Shown: one piece after another, positions 1-7,500 of the stretch | How the letters are laid out: the number at the start of each line of letters is the position of its first letter | How positions within the stretch are numbered: the first letter of the stretch is position 1 | Source: Verrucomicrobiota bacterium | Lineage (GTDB): Bacteria > Verrucomicrobiota > Verrucomicrobiia > Limisphaerales > UBA1096 | Direction: 5' to 3' | Length of the DNA: 9,164 nt | Assembly: GCA_030747575.1 (NCBI GenBank) | Contig: JASLKI010000305.1 | Span: forward strand, 1 to 9,164 | Made by a program: the position numbers and the translations under genes | Notes under the pieces: model-generated | What the model saw: the letters and a program-made list of their open reading frames with translations, nothing else | Databases searched by the model: none | Told to the model about the DNA's origin: nothing

Positions 1-45
1 GGTGTAATTACACCTGAAAATTTTGTTACAGTTATAATTTTGGAT
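1..45 (+). other. Last strand of a Calx-beta domain (gene 1)
   Basis: The first 15 codons read GVITPENFVTVIILD, ending in the hydrophobic strand followed by D-N-E that closes Calx-beta domains (compare 'VEVLIIDNE' and 'VTIIDDE' in gene 2). It shows that gene 1 has Calx-beta domains upstream of its delta-60 repeats, the same order as in gene 2. Confidence 0.75.
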
Positions 46-1308
46 AACGAATTGGGAGGATCGTTGCCGGGACCAAAAGGGAAGGGTGCTAATGGTCCTG
101 TGTATGCTGCTGCGATGGATCATAATAATAATGCACTGTTAGCAGGTGAGTTTAGTGAAATAAATGGGAAAGCTGCTTTGAGGGTAGCTAAGGTAGACAG
201 CAGTGGCGCTTTGTTGAGTGATTTTGATACCGGCACTGGGCCAAATAATACCGTATTTACAGCTAAGATCACTGCGTCTGGTGAAATATACTTGGGTGGA
301 TTATTTAATGAGTTCGATGGGTATACTAGACAGCATGTTGTCAGGCTGAAATCTGATGGTAGTGTTGATGAAAATTTTAATCCTGGTTCTCTTGTTAAAG
401 GGACAGCTTTTGATATAGATTTGCATGAAAATCATATATTAGTAACTGGAGAAAGCGGGGCTGTTATTTTGACACACGATGGAAGCAAGTGGGACGGATT
501 TGTTGCGCCAATTGTCGATGGAGAAATCTATGCTGTTGCGTATCAGTTTGATAGTAGAATCTTAATAGGTGGCAGTTTTGAGAAGGTCAATGGCGAATTA
601 GCGCCTAATTTTGCGAGGTTACATGCGGATGGAACATTGGATAAATCATTTGATACGGGCACTGGTCCAAATGGAGCTGTACATGATATAACTATTGATG
701 ATAACGGAATCTTAATCGGTGGAATTTTTGTCACCTACGATGGTATATCTTCTAGGCGCATATCACGACTGGGCTATGATGGTAAACTAGATACAGATTT
801 TGATATTGGGCTTGGATTTGATGGACCGGTTCAGGCTATTCATAGACGGCTTGATGGAAGGTACTTAGTTGGGGGATCCTTTGGTTACTTTAATGGTGTT
901 ATTCAAAATAATATATCCATGGTTACCTCCAATGGGTCAGTAGTTAAGAACGATTTGTTAACGCTCCAATTAAATGGGGCAGTATATGCAATATCTGAGA
1001 TGGCAGGCGGCAGCAGTGTTTTTGGCGGGTCCTTCACTAAGGAGAAGGATCGGGGTTTCAACAGCTTCGCGCTGCTCGATTATCTCTCAAGCGTGCAGCC
1101 TCCGAGGCTGGGTATTATCACCGATGAGGCAGGATACAGTCTGTCGTTCTCCGGTGCGGCCGGGCAAACTTACAATTTGGAGTTTTCGGGTAATTTGATC
1201 GATTGGCTGGGTCTGTCCAGGGTGACCATCCCGGAAGAGGGTGCCGTGTTGATTGAACTGGGTCCGGCTGCGGGGAACCGCTATTTCCGTGCCGTTTATC
1301 AGGAATAA
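1..1308 (+). CDS. Calx-beta / delta-60 repeat surface protein, 3' end only (gene 1)
   Basis: This is the C-terminal part of a large protein; the reading frame is open to base 1 and stops at TAA 1306-1308. The TTG at 40 could start a frame, but the codons before it (1-39) read into the typical last strand of a Calx-beta domain ('VTVIILDNE'), so the gene begins upstream of the window. Seven delta-60 repeats follow (about 85-1080), then a beta-rich C-terminal module (about 1087-1305). No transmembrane helix or PEP-CTERM-like tail is seen at the end. A secreted or surface scaffold role is inferred from the modules; no enzymatic motif is visible. Bases 1-~990 are AT-rich (sampled 60-base lines 32-43% GC), whereas the rest is 53-58% GC. 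It is followed by a terminator and then a paralogous gene. Confidence 0.95.
   Translation, partial: GVITPENFVTVIILDNELGGSLPGPKGKGANGPVYAAAMDHNNNALLAGEFSEINGKAALRVAKVDSSGALLSDFDTGTGPNNTVFTAKITASGEIYLGGLFNEFDGYTRQHVVRLKSDGSVDENFNPGSLVKGTAFDIDLHENHILVTGESGAVILTHDGSKWDGFVAPIVDGEIYAVAYQFDSRILIGGSFEKVNGELAPNFARLHADGTLDKSFDTGTGPNGAVHDITIDDNGILIGGIFVTYDGISSRRISRLGYDGKLDTDFDIGLGFDGPVQAIHRRLDGRYLVGGSFGYFNGVIQNNISMVTSNGSVVKNDLLTLQLNGAVYAISEMAGGSSVFGGSFTKEKDRGFNSFALLDYLSSVQPPRLGIITDEAGYSLSFSGAAGQTYNLEFSGNLIDWLGLSRVTIPEEGAVLIELGPAAGNRYFRAVYQE
85..1080 (+). repeat. Seven delta-60 (DUF5122-type) repeats of gene 1
   Basis: Seven units begin near 85, 241, 391, 514, 667, 817 and 970, with a period of about 150-156 bases (50-52 residues), apart from unit 3 at 123. 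The pattern is: x-N-G-x-V-(Y/F)-A, then a strand with 'D..G.iLiGG.F....G', then 'RL..DG.lD..FD.GtG'. Examples are 'RILIGGSFEKVNG' and 'GILIGGIFVTYDG'. This is the signature of delta-60 repeats, which are predicted to be beta-propeller blades. Seven units would fit one closed seven-bladed propeller (inference). Unit 3 has lost the 'GG.F....G' part and is shortened. Unit 7 is degenerate after 'FGGSFTKEKD' and overlaps the base-composition break. Confidence 0.88.
1087..1305 (+). other. C-terminal beta module of gene 1
   Basis: The last ~73 residues have the layout 'GYSLSFSGAAGQTYNLEFSG' then 'NLIDWLGLSRV' and a final 'RYFRAVYQE'. This matches a short C-terminal module I associate with large Verrucomicrobiota proteins, of the form 'Y.LE.S.DL..W..v......RFYR'. 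Its function is not established; placement at the extreme C-terminus suggests a role in export, anchoring or folding (inference). Its codons are clearly GC-richer than those of the propeller before it. Confidence 0.55.
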
Positions 1309-1469
1309 ACTTTAATGGGCGCAGCACCCGTTCGTGTTTAGTGAATTGGCAACTGGAGGGACGACAGGAGGGCTGTTGTCTCTTTTTTTGTGGGTTGATA
1401 ATTGGCGGATTCAAGTGCAAGTTGACCTAAAGGGTTCGTCCTGCTGAAAAGACTTTAAAGCAAATAAAA
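1309..1469 (+). other. Intergenic region between the two giant genes
   Basis: These 161 bases contain a strong intrinsic terminator (1358-1389) and then 80 bases leading to the next ATG. The leader just before ATG 1470 is A-rich ('aaagcaaataaaa') and has no good Shine-Dalgarno match, only a weak 'aaag' at 1457-1460. A TTGACC box lies at 1422-1427, but no convincing -10 sits at the right spacing. Gene 2 is therefore probably transcribed from its own promoter in this gap, but I cannot point to it. Confidence 0.6.
1358..1389 (+). terminator. Rho-independent terminator after gene 1
   Basis: A 10-bp stem, GGGACGACAG (1358-1367) pairing with CTGTTGTCTC (1373-1382) with two G-U pairs, closes a 5-base loop GAGGG (1368-1372). 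It is followed directly by seven T (1383-1389). It lies 50 bases after the gene 1 stop and on the same strand, which is the expected position for ending that transcript. It implies that the downstream giant gene is mostly a separate transcription unit. Confidence 0.9.
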
Positions 1470-1535
1470 ATGAAAAGAATCGTCTTAAGTGCTGCTCTCA
1501 CGGCAGTCATCGGTTGGGTGGCTCTAGTATTAGCC
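1470..1535 (+). other. Signal peptide of gene 2
   Basis: Residues 1-22 show the classic Sec layout: positive n-region (MKR), hydrophobic core (IVLSAALTAVIGWVALV) and a small-residue c-region ending L-A before D23. Cleavage after A22 is the most likely site. There is no cysteine at +1, so it is not a lipoprotein. The presence of this element fixes the start at ATG 1470. Confidence 0.85.
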
Positions 1536-4500
1536 GACGGCTGGCCGACGGCTCCCAAGTCTGGACTCAAGGCCGGTTCACCCGCGGAATCGTTCCCAAC
1601 CCCATGGCGCACGATTGTTGCCGAAGTACCCATCAGCTTGGCAAAGCGTAGTTTGCCCGCACCGGCTGGCGGCAGCCTCTCCGATACACCGAGCCACGGA
1701 AACGCTCCTAGGCCCGGCTTTACGCTCCTCGGCGCGGAGGCGGGCGTCAACCCCAGCCGGGCCGACGAGGCACACCTGGCCGCGTGGGACGCAGTATCGG
1801 CGCAGGGCGACAAGGACGTGCTGATTATCCGGCTCAATTTTGCTGATGATTTGGCTGAGCCTCCCAGTGCTGAAGTGCTGGAGAGAACCATGAAGGAGGT
1901 CAACGACTATTTTGTGGAGTCCTCCTACGGGACGCTTTCCTTGACCACCACCATGACCCCTACCCTGACTTTGCCCAAGAGCAAGTTGTGGTATGAGCAG
2001 AAGGGGCAGACCCTGATCAAGGATTCGGCTTTCGAGTTGGCTATTGTTAGCGGCTATGACACCACTCTTTATGATTTTGTGATGATTGCTATTGGCGACC
2101 TGCCTGGAGCTCACTATGAGGGATGGGTTGTGTCCGGCTTTGAGGGGGGGATGTTTGTCAAGGGCTACTATGTTGAGGCCATTTGCCGAAGAATGGCCGC
2201 CAGCTATCTGGGTTCAAATCAGTCGGCGGATTACTGGGATACGGTTGCGCCAGATATGATTGAACCGGATCCCATGTCCGAGGACCCCGCGATTCCCCAC
2301 TCCCTGGCCGATCTGCTTGGCAGGGACAGTGTATATGGCCCGAAAACGGTGAGGTATGAGGAGGATTTGTGGAGCCTAATGGGGGGTGGCAACCGTCAAT
2401 TCAACGCAATCGCCAAGAACATGGCCGGATGGTTGCCGGAATCATCCGTTGCAGAAGTTGAGTCCAGCACAACCATCCGGTTGTATGCCTACGATGTGCC
2501 CAAATTGACCGAAGACGGGATTCATGCCATGCGAGTTGTCAGGGATGAAACCAGGACCTATTGGCTGCAATACCGTGTTTCCAATCAACGGAGCCGATGG
2601 TCACCCGGTGGTGAAAGCTTCATCAACACTCTTGGGGAGGAACAGGAAATTAATCCACTGCTTGATCACTGGAGCCGTAATGGACTTCAATTGCTGATTC
2701 AAGATGATGGGTCCCTGTCGAAGTTGTTGGATGCCTCACCCGGCAGCGCGGGCGGGGTGCTGGATTCACCATTAATGATCGGGCGCACTTTTGTTGAGCA
2801 GAGTATCGGTCTACATGTTACTCCGATGGCGCAGAGTGAAGAGGGTGAAGAGGTGCCTTGGATCGATGTTGTGGTCAATGTTGGTTCGTTTGAGGGGAAC
2901 ACATCGCCTGAATTGGAACTGATGGCATCTGGCACCCAGGTGGATGAGGATGACGATGTCACATTTGCAGCATATGCAATCGACGCAGAGGGAGATGACT
3001 TGGGGGCTTACTGGGATTTTGGCGACGGTAACTACGCCTACAATGAAGCCGAGGTGACTCACGCGTTTGAGCAGGAGGGAGAATATTTTGTCCGCTGTGA
3101 AGTCACTGACATGAAGGGCGGCCATACCAGCCGCTTTCTCGTGGTGACAGTCGATAGCCCCGGGACGCTTCGCATATCCGGCAAGGTGATTTCGGACATA
3201 GGCATTCCGGTTGAGGATGTTCAGATCGCCGCCCAGGAAGCCGTCTCTGGGGATCCTCAGGCTGAACTCGTCGGGCCTATTCTCCGTTCCTTCACAGACG
3301 AGGAGGGAAATTTTGCGCTTGTGGGTATTGAGCGTGATAAGTCCTACGCACTGAACGCTAACCTTTTTGGATACAATATAGCCCCGGTTGGGTTTGAAAA
3401 TCCTCTTGAGGTGAATGACATGGATGCTTCAGAACTTCTGTTCCTCGCTGCGGAGATTCCCAAGATCAATATCCACTCGACCGTATCTACGGTTGCCGAG
3501 GGGGCATCCCTGCCCACATTTTTGACGGTGACCCGCACCGGAAGTTTGCTGAAGCCGTTGGAGGTTGGTTTCATCATGAGGGGAGAGGCGGCCTACGAAA
3601 CCGACTATGCACTGGATGGGTATGCCCAGACGAATATTGCTGAGGGTAAGTTTTATTTTCCTGCAGGATTAAACCGGGCCCAGATTGAGGTCCAGGTTGT
3701 GAATGATGATTTTTATGAGGGGTTAGAGGAGATCATGCTCAGGATTAATCCGGGTGTTATACCGGACTCAGGAAAGATCACCCCTCCTGGTTGGTACGTT
3801 GGTTCGATCAACATGCAGGACAAATACTATCAATCCACTTATGACTGGATGCCCGGGCGATCAGGAAAACTGACCCTCGATATTGAGGATGATGATCCAC
3901 CCGGTTTGCCGCAAGTGTCAGTCACGGTCATTGATGGGTTTGCGAATGAGAATGGTCGGGATGTCGCCATCTTGGAGTTTGCGCGGGAAGGCAACAAGAC
4001 CGATCCACTGGAGATTCCGTATGTCATTTCCGGCAACGCCGAAAACAATCTCGACTATGTTGAGATTCCAAGCCAATTCACATTCGAAGCTGGCCAGAGT
4101 AAGGGGATGATCGTGATTCGACCCAACGAGGACCAATATATCGAGGGGATTGAAAACGTCGTCCTCACTGTGACGGCAGACGACACTTTCTTGACTGCCG
4201 TACCCATTAAGGTGGAGGTTCTCATTATCGATAATGAATTCCCGGTCATCAGCATTGCCGCTGTGGATGCCGTGGCCATGGAGGAGGAGCAGGGAACTGG
4301 AGACAATGGGGCGCGTTTGCTGGTTCACCGCATGGGCGATCATTCCGAGGATCTGATGGTGAATTATCTGGTTTCCGGTACTGCCAGCAAGGGGTTGGAT
4401 TATGAGCCGCTCAGCGGTTCGGTGTTGATTCCTGCGGGCGATATTTCCGCCGCAATCCGTGTTACGGCTGTTGAGGATTCGGAGGCGGAAGGAGACGAGT

Positions 4501-7500
4501 ATGTTGTAGTCCATATTTCGGACAGCACCCTATACAACAGTCATCCCAAAAATGTTGCCTCGATTTTGATTCAGGATTCAATGCCAATCGTGACGCTGGA
4601 GTTGAATGGGGGTTCGGAGGCTCCCGAGGGGGGTGGGGCAATCACCATGACGTTGAGCCGAAGCAATGCCGACGAAGAAATTGAAGTCAATCTTTCCATT
4701 AGCGGTACGGCAAACAATCAGTCTGACTACGTCAGCATCCCCAACCGGGTGCGCCTGGCGAAGGGAACCCGAACCGTTAACATCGAGGTGCAGGCCATTG
4801 ACGATCCCGTGAACGAACTCGCAGAGGATATCGTCCTCAAGATACTCCCGGGCGATGGTTACAGCATCGGGTCACAGATGCAGGCCCGGGCAGTCATCCC
4901 GGAGAATGACGACAAAAACCTGCCGGAAGTGGAGTTTACCCTCACGAGCTCCGATGAGTTAGAGTCGGCGGGCTATGCCATGGTTCAAGTCCGTTTGAGT
5001 GCCCCTCCGCCGGAGCCGGAGGATGACGGCGATGGTGGAGACGGCGGTGGAGACGGCGGTGGAGACGGCGGTGGAGACGGCGGTGGAGACGGCGGTGGAG
5101 ACGGCGGTGGAGACGGCGGTGGAGACGGCGGTCCGTCCGAGGATCGTATGCCTTATCCGGTTGTGGTGCCCATCACCATCATCGGGGGCACGGCCACGTT
5201 TGACACCGACTACACCATCCTGACATTGATGGCCACCAATGTGGCTGACTTGATCGAACAGCCTGAAGATCCCGACCAGGGCGGTGGCGATCAGGGTACG
5301 GACAGCGATGATGATGGCCTCACGGACGAGGAGGAAATAATCATCGGCACCAATCCCAACAGCGCGGACACGGATGAGGATGGATTCAGCGACGGCGAAG
5401 AGTACGAGGCCGGAACCAATCCGATGGATATAGATGATTTTCCGCAGCAGAAGCCGAACGAGATTTACACGTTGGCAGATGACACAGGCCCGGTTCGTGT
5501 GCTGAACGGGATCGATCCGTTCCTCAAGGCGACGTACGGGTTGGTCTGGGAAAGCGGGGATCCCCTGGTCAAGGAGTTCCCGGTCACCATCCACAACGAC
5601 AACAAGCTGGAGGATAGCGAAACGGTGCTCCTGAAGCTGGAGGAGCCATTCCGCATCCGGCGCTGGGCCATGACCACCAACGCCTTAGATGTGCTCATGC
5701 TCGACTTGATCAGCAACCAGCCGGATGAGGTCGATCCGTACTGGGTGCAGAACTTTCCGATCGAGGGCGGTGGAGACGGCGGCGACGGAGGCGGCGGCGG
5801 GGGTGACGATGACATGGACGGCGATGGCTTGAGCGATGCCGATGAGGCAAACCTGGGCACCGATCCGAACAACCCCGACTCCGATGGGGACACCTTTAGT
5901 GACGGCGACGAGGTCAACCAGGGCACTGATCCAATGGATGGTGCCGATTTTCCTGAAGGCGACGGCGGCGGAGGCGACGGCGGCGGCGAAGAAGAGGAAA
6001 TCCCGCTTCCGGAGCCAATCTCGACCGCCCTATTGGGCAAGGACTACCTACACGTCCTGACCATTCTGGACGATGACCTCGGTGAGGTCTCCCTCACCAG
6101 TCCTTCACCGGACATCAATGAAGCGGGGCCAATCGAGGGGATGATGGTCTTTGAGATCGAGGTTCCGACCGGCACGCCCAAGTGGAAATTCAAGGGCGAT
6201 CCGGGGATGATCACCTCTCCGGCCATCGGGCCAAACGGCTTCATCTACGTGGGCTCCGGTTCCGGGAGCCTCTATGCCATCCACCCCAACGGCTCTATGC
6301 AGTGGTCGTTCAAGGTTGAGGGTTCCATCGCAGCGGCCCCGGCGATCGACCTGGACGGAACTGTTTACGTCGGCGCCAGCGACGGCAACCTCTATGCGCT
6401 GGACGCCTTTGGCACGTTGAAATGGATCACCTCGCTTGGCGCCGGTGTGCAGGGTTCCTCCCCGGCCATTGGCGCAGACGGCACCATCTATGTCGGCTCG
6501 CTCGATCACAAGGTATATGCAGTGGGGAAGGACGGCCTGATCAAGTGGACCTTTGAGACCGGGGGTTGGGTGACGACCTCCCCGGCGATTTCCACCGACG
6601 ACGCCATCATTGTGGCCGGCAACGACGCGAAGCTCTATGCCCTGGATGCGCTTGGCCAGGCACTGTGGACATTCGAGCTCGGAAGCGAAGGCGTGATGAC
6701 TTCCCCGGCTGTAAACAACAAGGATCTGGTTTATCTTGGTGCAACCTGGCAGCCGGAACCGGTCGATCCGCCGCCCGGAGATGGCGACGGCGGTGACGAG
6801 CCGCCAATCGGGCCGTTGCACCAGTTGATCTGTGTTAAGGAGGGCGTGCAGCAATGGGCGTTTGATGCCGGGGGAATGATCCTTGGACAGCCGATCACGG
6901 ATGTGTTTGGCAATATCTTCTTCGGCGCAGCAGACGGGAAAATCTACGCTCTCGACAAGACGGGCCAACTGAAATGGGAGTACGAACTGAGGGTGCCACC
7001 GAGCACTTCGGTCATGTTCATGACGAAGGGGGTGCTTTGTGTTGGTGCGGTCGGGAAGCTGTTCCTGATCAACGCCGAGGGCGAGTTGCAGAACGAAATC
7101 GACGTCAGCCGCACGCCCCTGGCCGAGGCGATCGTGGGCCCCGATGGGACGTTCTACGTCCCGTCGCTGGACGGTGTACTGCACGCGTTCAAGGGGGATG
7201 CTGGCGGGCTGCCGAGAAAAGGCTACGCCCGGTTCGGCGGTAATTATCAAAACACGGGTCGCTACGGCGGCGGCGTGATACCGGGTGGTCCGAAGGTGCC
7301 CACCGGCCCGGTTCGGGACGTGACGGTGCGACTGGCCGTCAACGGCACCGCCAGCGCCATCACTGACTACGAGGATCTTGGCGGCAAGGTGGTCATCCCG
7401 GCCGGTACCAACCGGGTCGAGGTGCCGTTCATTCCGCTGGACGACCCGCAGCTGGAGTTCTCGGAGAATGTGCAGGTGCGGATCGTGGGGGTGGATGGTG

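Larger units (their letters stand above)
4923..6077 (+). other. Calx-beta domain 5, interrupted by Gly/Asp and TSP3 inserts
   Basis: The Calx-beta core can be followed in pieces: opening 'PEVEFTLTSSDELESAGYAM', then 'VPITIIGGTATFDTDYTIL', then 'KEFPVTIHNDNKLEDSETVL', and closing strand 'YLHVLTILDDD' ending at residue 1536. The pieces span ~385 residues, whereas a Calx-beta is ~110. The extra length is a Gly/Asp repeat after 'VRLSAPPPEP', a TSP3 pair after the D-Y turn, and a second linker plus TSP3 pair before the last strand. The stretch 'RRWAMTTNALDVLMLDLISN' (~1405-1425) between pieces is not recognisable. Confidence 0.75.

Noticed and set aside
40..42. TTG as the start codon of gene 1
   Set aside because: The frame is open to base 1, and the codons before 40 encode the last strand of a Calx-beta domain. 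No ribosome binding site precedes it.
1397..1460. Promoter for gene 2 (TTGACC at 1422-1427; GATAAT at 1397-1402)
   Set aside because: Neither box has a partner at 16-18 bases spacing, and GATAAT would need a -35 inside the terminator stem. Not good enough to annotate.
1427..2114. - strand frames of 158 and 178 codons over the start of gene 2
   Set aside because: They overlap each other and oppose a convincing signal peptide and peptidase-like region. No family features are seen.
5034..5132. Tandem repeat as a possible CRISPR or regulatory repeat array
   Set aside because: The units are contiguous with no spacers and lie in frame inside a coding region.
4959..5594. - strand frame with T-A-V-S repeats, and a + strand frame at 4999-5223 with V-E-T-A repeats
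   Set aside because: Both are out-of-frame readings of the 12-bp tandem repeat, which is explained by G-G-D-G in the main frame.
6105..7250. Long open frame (381 codons) on the - strand
   Set aside because: It lies fully antisense to the PQQ-like propeller, which has clear family motifs on the + strand. The antisense translation has no recognisable domain and reflects GC-rich codon structure.
6174..7307. Functional PQQ-dependent dehydrogenase
   Set aside because: Only blade repeats are present. There is no catalytic or cofactor-binding motif that I can see and no cytochrome domain, and the propeller is nested in a Calx-beta sandwich.
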